A program made the translations under genes and the position numbers. Of a DNA stretch of 64,000 bases, positions 25,250 to 33,925 are shown one piece after another. Origin of the DNA: Methylocella silvestris BL2 (GTDB lineage Bacteria; Pseudomonadota; Alphaproteobacteria; Rhizobiales; Beijerinckiaceae); assembly GCF_000021745.1 (NCBI RefSeq), contig NC_011666.1:3127001-3191000 (forward strand), read 5' to 3'. Below the pieces are notes generated by a model. It was not told where the DNA came from. It worked only from the letters and a program-made list of their open reading frames with translations, and made no database searches. Each line of letters starts with the position of its first letter. Within the stretch, counting starts at the first letter, position 1.

Positions 25250-27090
25250 TCGCCTTTGACGGGCAGCCCCTGGGGCAGCGCGAAGACGAGCAGAGCATCG
25301 CCCTGCGGATAGCCCCAGATCGCGCTGCCGCCGGCGGCGACGGCGATATATTGCCGGCCGCCGATCGCATAGGAAATCGGCGGCGCATTGACGCCCGCGC
25401 CGCAGTTGAAACGCCAGAGCAGCGCGCCGGAGGCGGCGTCGAAGGCGTCGAAAAATCCATTTCCCTCGCCGGTAAAGACAAGTCCGCCCGCCGTCGCCAG
25501 CGCGCCGCCGACCAAGGGCTGCGGCGTTTGATGGCTCCAGAGAATCTTGCCGTTTTGCTTGAGATCGAGCGCGGCCAGGACGCCCCAATTCGGAGCAATG
25601 GCCGGCTCGGCGGTGGTATAGGCGACGGGCGGCTTGCCGTCATGCGCCGGAAGAACGGCGGTCTTGAATGTCGTCGGCAGATGCATCGCCGCGACATAGG
25701 CGATCCCTTTGGCCGCATCGACGGCGGCCGGCGACCAATTGACCCCGCCGCCGACGCCGGGGGCGATCGTCACCCCTTCGGGCGTCGGCGCCGTGAATAG
25801 ATTGTCCTGCGGGACGAAGGCGTCCGATTTGAACAGAAATTTGCCGTCGCGCCGGTCATTGACGAAATACCAGCCGAGCTTGCTCGCCTGACCGACGGCG
25901 GGAATGATCTTTCCGCCGATCTCGACGTCGAACAGCGAAGGCGGGCTCGCGACGTCATAGCCCCAAAGATCATGCGGCACTTGCTGGAAATGCCAGCGCA
26001 GCTTGCCGGTCTCGACATCCACCGCGACGAGCGAGACGGTGTAGAGATTATCGCCCGGCCTGCCGTCGCCGGTCGCCTGCGGCGAGGGATTGCCGATGCC
26101 AAAATAGAGAAGGCCGAGGGCCGGATCGAGCGCTGGCGTATGCCAGACCGTGCCGCCGCCGGTGCGCCAGGCGTCGGGAAATTGCGCCATATCGGCTTTT
26201 TCGCGCGAAATATCGCGCGGCAGCGGGACGCCATAGGCGGTTTTTTCGACGAAATCGCCTTCCCAGCCCGCTTGCGTCGAATCGAATTGCCAGATCCTGT
26301 CTCCCGTCGCCGCGTCGAAGGCGGCGAGAAAGCCGGAGCTCCCATATTTGCCGGCGAGGCCGACGACGGTGCCGAGCGGCGCGCCGGGGCGCTCGCTTTC
26401 CAGATGCAGCCCATAGCCGACGCCGGTGACGCCGATGAACACCTTGCCGTCGTAATAAAGCGGCGCGGAATTGGCTCCGACGCCGCTCTGGCCGGTGGCG
26501 GCGCGCGAGCCGGCGCCGGCGATGTTGGCGAGCGCGGCCTTATCCTCGGCCGTGCCGGCGTCCGGCGCGGCGAGCAGAACATTCCAGACGATCTCGCCCG
26601 ATTTCGCGTCGAGCGCGATCAGGCGGGCGTCGACGGTTGCGACGAAAACCTTTCCCTCGCCCAGCGCGACGCCGCGATTGGCCGGGCCGCAGCAAAGTTT
26701 CTGCGCCGGCAGCTTGTGCTCATAGCGCCAGATTTTTTCGCCCGTGCGGGCGTCGATCGCCGAAACGCTGGAAAAGGGTTCGGAGAGATAGATCACCCCG
26801 TCCGACACGAGCGGGGTCGCCTGAAAGGTCGCCGCCTTACCGGTCTGGTAGATCCATTTCGGAACGAGAGTCTGGACGTTCGCCGTATTGATCTCGCTCA
26901 GCGGCGAAAAGCGCAGATTGGAGAAGCTGCGCCCATTGGTGAGCCACTCGTCTTGATTGGCCTCCGCCGCCAGGAGATCGGCGGATGTGACCTCGGCGGC
27001 GAGGACGCAATCGGAACGCGCGGTCCAGGAAACGGACAGGCCAAAGCCGGCCAAGACCAAGGCGGCGGCGCGAAACAGGCGATGGCGCAA
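25246..27090 (-). CDS. PQQ-dependent dehydrogenase (quinoprotein alcohol dehydrogenase family)
   Basis: Periplasmic eight-bladed propeller enzyme of about 614 residues. I choose the TTG at 27090 because GGGAGGA lies just before it and a clean signal peptide follows (LFRAAALVLAGFGLSVSWTA, cleavage near VLA-AE). PQQ-family marks are the vicinal cysteine pair in QKLCCGPANRGVALGEGKVF, tryptophan-docking repeats such as IDARTGEKIWRYE and LDAKSGEIVWNV, and GNPSPQATGDGRPGDNLYT. In methanol dehydrogenases the catalytic aspartate sits in WD(F/Y)x. Here the segment is PHDLWGYDVASPP, with glycine at that position but an aspartate two residues later. No haem-c domain follows, so an external cytochrome would take electrons. 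No mxa/xox partner genes are near. Substrate unknown. Confidence 0.88.
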   Translation of the reverse strand: MRHRLFRAAALVLAGFGLSVSWTARSDCVLAAEVTSADLLAAEANQDEWLTNGRSFSNLRFSPLSEINTANVQTLVPKWIYQTGKAATFQATPLVSDGVIYLSEPFSSVSAIDARTGEKIWRYEHKLPAQKLCCGPANRGVALGEGKVFVATVDARLIALDAKSGEIVWNVLLAAPDAGTAEDKAALANIAGAGSRAATGQSGVGANSAPLYYDGKVFIGVTGVGYGLHLESERPGAPLGTVVGLAGKYGSSGFLAAFDAATGDRIWQFDSTQAGWEGDFVEKTAYGVPLPRDISREKADMAQFPDAWRTGGGTVWHTPALDPALGLLYFGIGNPSPQATGDGRPGDNLYTVSLVAVDVETGKLRWHFQQVPHDLWGYDVASPPSLFDVEIGGKIIPAVGQASKLGWYFVNDRRDGKFLFKSDAFVPQDNLFTAPTPEGVTIAPGVGGGVNWSPAAVDAAKGIAYVAAMHLPTTFKTAVLPAHDGKPPVAYTTAEPAIAPNWGVLAALDLKQNGKILWSHQTPQPLVGGALATAGGLVFTGEGNGFFDAFDAASGALLWRFNCGAGVNAPPISYAIGGRQYIAVAAGGSAIWGYPQGDALLVFALPQGLPVKGE

Positions 27091-27209
27091 CGGCTCCTCC
27101 CTCTCAAGAGCCGTTAGTCTAAGGGCGCATCGCTCGCGCGCCAACTCATTGATGAAGGCACGCGAGCGCAGACCGGCGAGCGGAGCGGGATCGGACGGAG
27201 CGCAGAAAT

Positions 27210-27962
27210 TTAATTCCGGCGAGCGAGGGAGCGCAGAAAGCCCTCATATTCCTCGTTCAGCTCCATGTCGACGGCGGGGGCCATTTTCAACAGCATATTG
27301 GCGGTGAACGCCTGATCGTTGCGGGTGTCTCCGAGCGCTTCGCGCAGGACGGGAACATTATCCTCGATGTGCTGCAGGAAGGCGACGCCCTTTTCCAGCG
27401 TCTCTGTCCAGCGCTCCCGCGTCCATTTGGCGAGCGGATACATGATCTCATGGATAAAATTCGAGTTTCGCGCCTTCTCGAAGAAGCGCAGCCCCGTGCT
27501 CCAGTTTTCCTTGGAGCGGAGCGGCGGCGGCGGCAGATCGGCGGCGAGCAGCTTCTTGCCGGCCTGGCCGGTGAAATCTTCCAGCGTCTCCGGATTGTCG
27601 ATTTTCGAACGAAAATGCCACAAAGCGGACGCGCCGGGGAACTCCGCCCCCATGCTCTCGATGAGCGCGGCCTCGACCTTATCCACCGCGGCTTGATCCC
27701 CTTTCAGGGCCGCCGTCATGCAGAACGCGAAGATGGCGTCATTGCCGACCTTCTGCACCCCGGCCGATTGCAGCTCTTCGGCCGACAGCGTCGGCGTTTT
27801 CCCGTCCGCCGGAATTTGCGCAAGGCCCGCCCGTTGCGCGGTGATAAAGGCGGTGATTTCCAGCCAACCCATGAAATTTGCGATGAAAGCGTCGGGATCC
27901 ACATGCACAATCGCCAGATTGAGCGGCTCCTTGCGCTTTTTCAGTTCCGCCATGTCCGTCAT
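27210..27962 (-). CDS. Hypothetical protein, soluble and helical, family not recognised
   Basis: A 250-residue protein starting at the ATG at 27962, preceded by GAGGA. It has no signal peptide or membrane helix. It is rich in aromatic and charged residues (AFIANFMGWLEITAFITAQR, ENWSTGLRFFEKARNSNFIH, YPLAKWTRERWTETLEKG) and looks all-helical. No catalytic motif is visible. It lies between the PQQ dehydrogenase (same strand, 120 bases downstream) and mutL (divergent). Functional inference from these neighbours is weak. Third-position GC is high, so the frame is real. Confidence 0.6.
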   Translation of the reverse strand: MTDMAELKKRKEPLNLAIVHVDPDAFIANFMGWLEITAFITAQRAGLAQIPADGKTPTLSAEELQSAGVQKVGNDAIFAFCMTAALKGDQAAVDKVEAALIESMGAEFPGASALWHFRSKIDNPETLEDFTGQAGKKLLAADLPPPPLRSKENWSTGLRFFEKARNSNFIHEIMYPLAKWTRERWTETLEKGVAFLQHIEDNVPVLREALGDTRNDQAFTANMLLKMAPAVDMELNEEYEGFLRSLARRN

Positions 27963-28295
27963 GAATCGATCCTCGAATAGGTGCTCTAATCGTTTGCGGC
28001 GGGGGCCGACGCCGCTCCGCCGGGACGAAGGCGTTCCCGTGCGAAGCCGCGGGCCTTGCGCCCCGCTGGCGCGAGGCCGGGGTCGGCCGTGCGCGCTGAT
28101 CGGGGACAAAGCGAAAATGGAGCCAGACCGGCGCGGGCCGCAAAGCGCGGCCGCCGCTGCGCCTTATTGTGGGTAAACGGCCGGGCGCGCGGGCCAATGA
28201 GGCTCGCCCCAAACAAGACTTGCCCCAATCGAGGCTTGGCGTGCGATAATCCTTGTCCGATTCGCTCCAGCCCGAAGCGATCTCAGAGATTTACG

Positions 28296-30113
28296 ATGCC
28301 CGTCCGCCGTCTCGATCCCGTCTTGATCGACCGCATCGCCGCGGGCGAGGTGATTGAGCGTCCCGCGTCCGCGCTGAAGGAGCTGATCGAGAATGCGCTC
28401 GACGCCGGGGCGCGCCGCATCGACGTCGCAATCGAGGCGGGCGGCCGCAAGCTGATCCGCGTCGTCGACGACGGCTGCGGCATGGCGCCGGAGGATCTCG
28501 ACCTCGCGGTCGAGCGCCACGCCACCTCGAAGCTGCCGGAAGGCGATCTCTCTTCGATCGAAACGCTCGGATTTCGCGGCGAAGCTTTGCCTTCGATCGG
28601 CTCGGTCGCGGCGCTGGAGATTTTTTCGCGCGCGATGGGCTCCGCCGTCGGCGCGCGCGTCAAAGTCGATTGCGGCGTCAAGGAAGGGCCGGCGCCGGCG
28701 GCGCAGCCGCAGGGCACGCGGGTCGAAATCCGCGATCTCTTCGCGGGAACGCCGGCGCGGCTCAAATTCCTGCGCACCGACCGCGCCGAGGCGCGGGCCA
28801 GCGCCGAAATCGTCGAGCGGCTGGCGATGGCGCATCCGCAGGTGCGGTTCGGCTTCGCCTCAAGCGATGTGCGCGGCTTCGATCTTGCCGCCTGCGCCGA
28901 TTCGCCCGAGGGGCGGCTCACGCGCTTTTCCGCCGTTCTTGGCAAGGATTTCCGCGACAATGCGCTTTTTGTCGAAGCGGAGCGCGAAGGCGTGCGCCTG
29001 CAGGGCTTCGCCGGCCTGCCGACCTGGCATCGCGCCAGCGCCGCCGCGCAGCATGTTTTCGTCAACGGCCGGCCGGTGCGCGACAGGCTGCTGCTCGGGG
29101 CGGCGCGCGCGGCCTATATGGATTTTCTCCCGTCCGGCCGCCATGCCGCTCTCGTTCTGTTCCTGACCTGCGATCCGCGCGAAGTCGACGTCAATGTGCA
29201 TCCAGCCAAGGCCGAAGTGCGCTTTCGCGATCCGGGCCTCACTCGCGGTCTGATCGTCGGCGCGCTGAAACAGACGCTTGCCGACGCGCAGCATCGGGCC
29301 AGTCCGGTCAATGGCGCCAGCGCGCTCGATGTTTTGGCGCGGCGCGGCCCTGGATTTTCCGGCGCCGGCGGCCCGGCAAATTGGGACTGGCGCCGATCCC
29401 CGGCAAATCCTGGGTTTGATGCGGCGGCTTTGGCTGGCTTCGCAGAGGCTCCGGCGGCCGCCTTTGCGGCGGTCGAAAGCCTCGCCGCCGATACGCGCGC
29501 GAACGCGGCGGCCCCATCGCTCGAAGATCTGGAGGCGCCGCTCGGCGCCGCGCGGGCGCAGATCCATGAGACCTATATTGTGTCGCAGACCCGCGACGGG
29601 ATCGTCATCGTCGATCAGCACGCCGCCCATGAGCGGCTGGTCTATGAGCGGCTGAAGGCGGCCCGGGCGGGGAGCAAAGCGCCGCGGCAGGCGCTGCTCA
29701 TTCCGGCGATCGTTGAACTGGCGCGGGCGGAGGTCGAGGCGATTCTCGACGCCGCGGTGCTGCTCGCCGAATTCGGCCTCATCATCGAGCCCTTCGGCCC
29801 CGGCGCCGTCGCCGTCACCGAGACCCCTGCCTTGCTGCAGGACCCGGACCCGACGCGGCTCGCGCGCGATCTGGCCGCGGCGCTCGTCGAGGATGATGGC
29901 GCGGCGGCGCTGGAGCGCCGCTTCAATCTCGTGCTCGCGACCATGGCCTGCCATAACAGCGTGCGCGCCGGCCGGCGCATGCGGCCCGAAGAAATGAACG
30001 CCCTTCTGCGCGACATGGAGCGCACGCCGGGCTCAGGTCAATGCAACCACGGCCGCCCGACCTATGTCGAACTCAAACTCGCCGACGTCGAGAAGCTGTT
30101 CGGGCGAAGATGA
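28296..30113 (+). CDS. mutL: DNA mismatch repair endonuclease MutL
   Basis: GHKL ATPase that couples MutS mismatch recognition to strand incision; 605 residues. N-terminal motifs are RIAAGEVIERPASALKELIE with ENALDAGA (motif I), DDGCGM (II), and the ATSKL and GFRGEALPSIGSV region (III). The C-terminal domain contains DQHAAHERLVYE at about residue 440. This fits the metal-binding endonuclease motif DQHAX2EX4E, so this is the nicking type found in bacteria without MutH. Further active-site segments MACHNSVRAG and GQCNHGRPTYVEL are present. The ATG at 28296 gives the canonical N-terminus; longer in-frame starts are spurious. It is convergent with the LprI-like gene. Confidence 0.96.
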   Translation: MPVRRLDPVLIDRIAAGEVIERPASALKELIENALDAGARRIDVAIEAGGRKLIRVVDDGCGMAPEDLDLAVERHATSKLPEGDLSSIETLGFRGEALPSIGSVAALEIFSRAMGSAVGARVKVDCGVKEGPAPAAQPQGTRVEIRDLFAGTPARLKFLRTDRAEARASAEIVERLAMAHPQVRFGFASSDVRGFDLAACADSPEGRLTRFSAVLGKDFRDNALFVEAEREGVRLQGFAGLPTWHRASAAAQHVFVNGRPVRDRLLLGAARAAYMDFLPSGRHAALVLFLTCDPREVDVNVHPAKAEVRFRDPGLTRGLIVGALKQTLADAQHRASPVNGASALDVLARRGPGFSGAGGPANWDWRRSPANPGFDAAALAGFAEAPAAAFAAVESLAADTRANAAAPSLEDLEAPLGAARAQIHETYIVSQTRDGIVIVDQHAAHERLVYERLKAARAGSKAPRQALLIPAIVELARAEVEAILDAAVLLAEFGLIIEPFGPGAVAVTETPALLQDPDPTRLARDLAAALVEDDGAAALERRFNLVLATMACHNSVRAGRRMRPEEMNALLRDMERTPGSGQCNHGRPTYVELKLADVEKLFGRR

Positions 30114-30121
30114 CGGCGCCG

Positions 30122-31123
30122 CTACTGCGCGTCCGGCGCGGGCGGCAGATAATCGTACTTCAGAAACTTCTTAAAAAACGCCGCCGGAAACGAGCAGGAA
30201 TAAGAGCCCTCGACATAGGCTCCGAGCGCATAGGCGTCGAAGCCGATCGTCGCCTTCGACGCCATGAAACTCCATTCCTTCAACTCGGCGACGCTGACCG
30301 CGATGGCTTTTTCCAGCGCCGCGATATCCTCCGCGGAAAGCGTCACATCCGGGAGTTTTTCGTGCTTTTGATCCTTGATCTGCGCGAGGCAGGAGTCCTC
30401 GAGCGGCTGTTTGGCCGCCTCCTCGAAGATGTCGGCGAAGGCGAGTTCACGGCCTGAAGCCAGATCGATGGCGAAATTCGATGTTTCCGTATTGCCATGC
30501 GCGCCGCCCGAATAATCATAGAGCTCGGTATGGCCGGAGACGAACTTTTCCGAGGCGAAGGGCGCCGAGACCTCCAGCCAATAGGAATAGGTCTGGCCGT
30601 CGCGAATATCCTTGTCGCGGACGGGCGGAACCTCATCGAGCAGCGCCTGGACCTTTTGATTGAAGAGGATTTCGCCAGGCCGCTTCGGGTCAACGAATTT
30701 CAGCGCCTCGACATTGATGTCATATTCCCGGGGCTTGCCGACATGCTGGATGAACAGCGGCGCAAAGCCCGGCGGCGCTCCCGGCCCGCTTTGCGGCTCT
30801 CCGGCAAGAAAGGAGCGGCGGTCATCCGTCTTTTCGACAAGACAGCTGTCGACGGCTTTGCCTTCCTCACTGACGCAAAGATTGGCGCGTTGCTCCAGCC
30901 AGCGGCGCTGCGAAATCAAAAGCGCCTGCCGATGCTCCGGCTTGAGGCTCGCCGCCAGACCGTCATAGGTCTTTGTCATGGCCTCGTCCGCGGCGAGGGC
31001 GGCCGGATTGGCGCAGATCGCCGTCTCGATCGGCGTGTTCGCCTTGGCGCAGTCTAAGGCGCGAGCGGGCGCGGCGACAAGCCAGGCGGCGGTGAGGACC
31101 GAGATTGTCAGCCCAATGCGCAC
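30122..31123 (-). CDS. Secreted LprI-domain / DUF3298 protein
   Basis: Exported protein of about 333 residues. A GTG start at 31123 is preceded by AAAGGAA and followed by a good signal peptide (RIGLTISVLTAAWLVAAP then ARALDC). The first part is an LprI-type (lysozyme-inhibitor-like) domain with paired cysteines: LDCAKANTPIETAICANP and QRRWLEQRANLCVSEE. The second part matches the DUF3298/RsiV-type domain, with HTELYDYSGGAHGNTETSNF and a terminal CSFPAAFFKKFLKYDYLPP. LprI-domain proteins bind or inhibit lysozyme-like enzymes in some bacteria. RsiV also binds lysozyme, so a muramidase-binding role is suggested but not shown. It is convergent with mutL and divergent from purD. Confidence 0.8.
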   Translation of the reverse strand: MRIGLTISVLTAAWLVAAPARALDCAKANTPIETAICANPAALAADEAMTKTYDGLAASLKPEHRQALLISQRRWLEQRANLCVSEEGKAVDSCLVEKTDDRRSFLAGEPQSGPGAPPGFAPLFIQHVGKPREYDINVEALKFVDPKRPGEILFNQKVQALLDEVPPVRDKDIRDGQTYSYWLEVSAPFASEKFVSGHTELYDYSGGAHGNTETSNFAIDLASGRELAFADIFEEAAKQPLEDSCLAQIKDQKHEKLPDVTLSAEDIAALEKAIAVSVAELKEWSFMASKATIGFDAYALGAYVEGSYSCSFPAAFFKKFLKYDYLPPAPDAQ

Positions 31124-31366
31124 AGGCGTTTCCTTTGGATGGCGATGATTTTGGACGAGCCGGCGCAAAATCATGAAGCGTGATCGAGTCCGAAGAGTTG
31201 GCGCGTGACGCCGATCTTTCGACATCATGCCGAGGCCAGCGTGACGTCATCTCACACGCCGCGCAAGAGTCTGCCGGCGCTTGCTTGCCTGAAACTTGAA
31301 CTCGGCGCCGCCAGCATGGATAAAGGCGCCGCGCCGCAGGTTTCGCCGGCGCGCAGAGGATCTTGC

Positions 31367-32665
31367 GTGGCGAAAACTGTTCTTCTTCTGGGCTCGGGCG
31401 GACGCGAACATGCGATCGCGCTGGCGCTCTCGAAAAGTCCGCTGCTCGGCCGCCTGTTCGCCGCGCCCGGCAATCCGGGGATCGGCGCGCTCGCCGAGCT
31501 TGCCCCGCTGGACATCGCCGATTTTGACGCGATCCTCGCCTTCTGCAAGGCGAAAGGCGTCGATCTCGTGATCGTCGGCCCGGAGGGGCCGCTGGTCGCC
31601 GGCCTCGTCGATGCTTTGGAGGCCGGCGGCGTCAGAGCGTTCGGCCCGAGCGCGGCGGCCGCGCGGCTCGAAGGCTCGAAGGCTTTTGCCAAGGAATTCT
31701 GCGCGCGCTTCTCCATTCCAACCGCCGCCTTTGGCCGCTTCGAGGCGCCGGCGCCGGCCAAAGCCTATGCAAGGGAAAAAGGCGCGCCGATCGTCGTCAA
31801 GGCCGATGGCCTCGCCGCCGGCAAGGGCGTCATCGTGGCGATGAGCCTCAGCGAGGCCGAGGCGGCGATCGACATGATGTTCGAGGGCGCCTTTGGCGCG
31901 GCCGGACAAACCGTCGTCATCGAGGAATTCCTGTCCGGCGAAGAAGCCTCCTTCTTCGCGCTCTGCGACGGGACACATGCGGTCGCCTTCGGCTCGGCGC
32001 AGGACCACAAGCGCGTCGGCGAAGGGGATACCGGCCCCAACACCGGCGGCATGGGCGCCTATTCGCCGGCGCCGATCATGGACGCGGCGATGAGCGCGCG
32101 GGTGATGGCGGAGATCATCGATCCGACCATGAAGGGCATGGCCGAACTCGGCGCGCCATTCCGAGGCGTGTTGTTCGCCGGGCTGATGATCGGCGCCGAT
32201 GGACCAAAGCTCATCGAATATAATGTGCGCTTCGGCGATCCGGAGACGCAGGTCATTCTGCCGCGGCTTGAGGATGATTTGCTGACGCTGATCATCGCAT
32301 GCGTCGAAGAGCGCTTGCCGCAAGCCGCGCTTCCCCTGTCGCCGCAGAGCGCGCTGACCGTCGTGCTGGCGGCGAAGGGCTATCCCGACGCGCCAGCAAA
32401 GGGAAGCGAGATCAGGGGGGTCGACGAGGCTGCGGCCACGCCCTTTGTCACCATCACCCATGCCGGAACAAAAATTGTCGACGGCCGCCTTGTCGCCGAT
32501 GGCGGCCGCGTGCTGAACGTCACGGGAGTGGGCGAGGATATCCGCGAGGCGCAAAGCCGCGCCTACGCCGCCGTCGCCGTGATCGACTGGCCGGGCGGAT
32601 TCTGGCGCCGCGACATTGGCTGGCGCGCCTTGAAACTTTTCAGCGGAGGCTCCCGTAAAGCCTGA
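31367..32665 (+). CDS. purD: Phosphoribosylamine--glycine ligase
   Basis: ATP-grasp enzyme of purine synthesis that joins phosphoribosylamine and glycine to form GAR; 432 residues from a GTG start at 31367, with AGAGGA six bases upstream. Motifs are [25 protein letters not shown], the ATP-grasp loop [37 protein letters not shown], the PurD signature [20 protein letters not shown], and [18 protein letters not shown]. Length is normal. The upstream in-frame extension to 31205 is not family-like. No other pur genes are adjacent. It is followed by an independent fasciclin gene. Confidence 0.96.
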   Translation: MAKTVLLLGSGGREHAIALALSKSPLLGRLFAAPGNPGIGALAELAPLDIADFDAILAFCKAKGVDLVIVGPEGPLVAGLVDALEAGGVRAFGPSAAAARLEGSKAFAKEFCARFSIPTAAFGRFEAPAPAKAYAREKGAPIVVKADGLAAGKGVIVAMSLSEAEAAIDMMFEGAFGAAGQTVVIEEFLSGEEASFFALCDGTHAVAFGSAQDHKRVGEGDTGPNTGGMGAYSPAPIMDAAMSARVMAEIIDPTMKGMAELGAPFRGVLFAGLMIGADGPKLIEYNVRFGDPETQVILPRLEDDLLTLIIACVEERLPQAALPLSPQSALTVVLAAKGYPDAPAKGSEIRGVDEAAATPFVTITHAGTKIVDGRLVADGGRVLNVTGVGEDIREAQSRAYAAVAVIDWPGGFWRRDIGWRALKLFSGGSRKA

Positions 32666-32706
32666 CATGACGGCGAAGACGCCGTTGGTTCAGAAAGGGA
32701 TCCGCC

Positions 32707-33264
32707 ATGAAATTCAACCGTTCGGCTCTGGCCGCTACATGCCTCGCCGCCGCCCTTGGCTTCTCCGCCACAGCTTCCGCCGAAATGACCAAGATGGTTG
32801 GCGGCGCGGCGATGTATCCAAGCAAGAACATCATTCAAAACGCCGTCAATTCGAAGGACAACACCACTCTTGTCGCCGCGGTCAAGGCGGCCGGCCTTGT
32901 CGACACGCTGGAGGGCCCCGGCCCCTTCACGGTTTTCGCGCCGACCAACAAGGCGTTCAACAAGCTTCCGGCCGGCACGGTCGAAACCCTGCTGAAACCC
33001 GAAAACAAGGGGCAGCTGACCGGCGTTCTGACCTATCACGTGCTGCCGGGCCGCATCACCGGACAGGATCTTGCGAGCGCGATCAAGCAGGGCGGCGGCG
33101 AGGCGACGTTCAAATCGGTGCAGGGCGAACCGCTGGTCTTTTCGGAAAAGGGCAAAGCCTTCGAGATCACCGATTCCAAGGGACGCATGGCGCGCATTAT
33201 TATCGCGGATGTCATGCAGTCGAATGGCGTGATCCATGTGATCGACGAGGTGTTGCTGCCCTGA
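32707..33264 (+). CDS. Fasciclin (FAS1) domain protein, exported
   Basis: A 185-residue secreted protein with a signal peptide (ALAATCLAAALGFSATASA, cleavage before EMTK) and one FAS1 domain. The H1 box is GPFTVFAPTNKAFNKLP and the H2-like box is VIHVIDEVLLP at the extreme C-terminus, with LTYHVLPGRITGQDL between. Single FAS1 proteins are often adhesion or surface proteins; in bacteria the role is mostly unknown. The ribosome-binding region AAAGGGATC precedes the ATG. A strong inverted repeat follows the stop, separating it from the convergent rsmD. Confidence 0.93.
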   Translation: MKFNRSALAATCLAAALGFSATASAEMTKMVGGAAMYPSKNIIQNAVNSKDNTTLVAAVKAAGLVDTLEGPGPFTVFAPTNKAFNKLPAGTVETLLKPENKGQLTGVLTYHVLPGRITGQDLASAIKQGGGEATFKSVQGEPLVFSEKGKAFEITDSKGRMARIIIADVMQSNGVIHVIDEVLLP

Positions 33265-33293
33265 CCTGAAGATCCATGCAAAACGATAGGTCC

Positions 33294-33339
33294 CTGTAGC
33301 GCGTTGTTGTATTCGTTCTATTGTGACAACGCGCTACAG
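33294..33339. terminator. Inverted repeat between convergent fasciclin and rsmD genes
   Basis: A perfect 14-bp stem (CTGTAGCGCGTTGT / ACAACGCGCTACAG) with an 18-base AT-rich loop lies 29 bases after the fasciclin stop and 5 bases after the rsmD stop on the other strand. The position suggests a bidirectional terminator, although there is no T-run on either side. It could also be a mobile palindromic repeat unit. Confidence 0.55.
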
Positions 33340-33344
33340 CGCGC

Positions 33345-33920
33345 TCAATCCCGCTGTTGTATCGGGGCGCATTGCGCAAAAACGATCTGCGTATCGCCAT
33401 ATTGCCGGGCATCAACCCTGTTGAGGCCCGGCGGCAATGCGACCTCCGCTCCCGCCGCCTCCTCGATGACAACCAGCGCATCCGGCGCGAGCCAGCCGCC
33501 TGACAGAAGCGAGGCGAGCGCCGGCGGCGCGAGGGCGTTCCCATAAGGCGGATCGAGAAAGGCGAGATCGTAGCGCTCGCCGTCTGGCGCGGGTCCGAGC
33601 TTGCGCGCATCGCGGCGCAGAACGCGGGCCCGATCGGCAAGCTGAAGCGCCTCGATATTGGCGCGCATGACGGACAGGGCCTCCGCGCCCTGATCGACGA
33701 GCAGCGCAAAGCCGGCGCCGCGCGAGAGCGCCTCGATCGCCAGCGCGCCGGTGCCAGAAAAGACGTCGATGACGCGGCTGCCCTCCTGTGGGCGCCCGTA
33801 GGCGTGACCCAAAATATCGAACAGGCTTTCACGCAGCCGGTCCGCCGTCGGCCGGATCGCGCGGGACGGGCCGGGGCCCTTCAGCGGACGGCCCTTGAGC
33901 TGGCCGCCAACGATTCGCAT
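33345..33920 (-). CDS. rsmD: 16S rRNA (guanine(966)-N(2))-methyltransferase RsmD
   Basis: SAM-dependent RNA methyltransferase of 191 residues acting on 16S rRNA G966. N-terminal MRIVGGQLKGRPLKGP, then the RsmD-typical IRPTADRLRESLFDIL, SAM-binding VIDVFSGTGALAIEALSRGA, and the catalytic DPPY motif in YDLAFLDPPYGNAL. It begins five bases after the rluB-type gene in the same direction, a conserved pairing in alphaproteobacteria, so the two rRNA-modifying genes are co-transcribed. Confidence 0.95.
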   Translation of the reverse strand: MRIVGGQLKGRPLKGPGPSRAIRPTADRLRESLFDILGHAYGRPQEGSRVIDVFSGTGALAIEALSRGAGFALLVDQGAEALSVMRANIEALQLADRARVLRRDARKLGPAPDGERYDLAFLDPPYGNALAPPALASLLSGGWLAPDALVVIEEAAGAEVALPPGLNRVDARQYGDTQIVFAQCAPIQQRD

Positions 33921-33925
33921 GGCTG

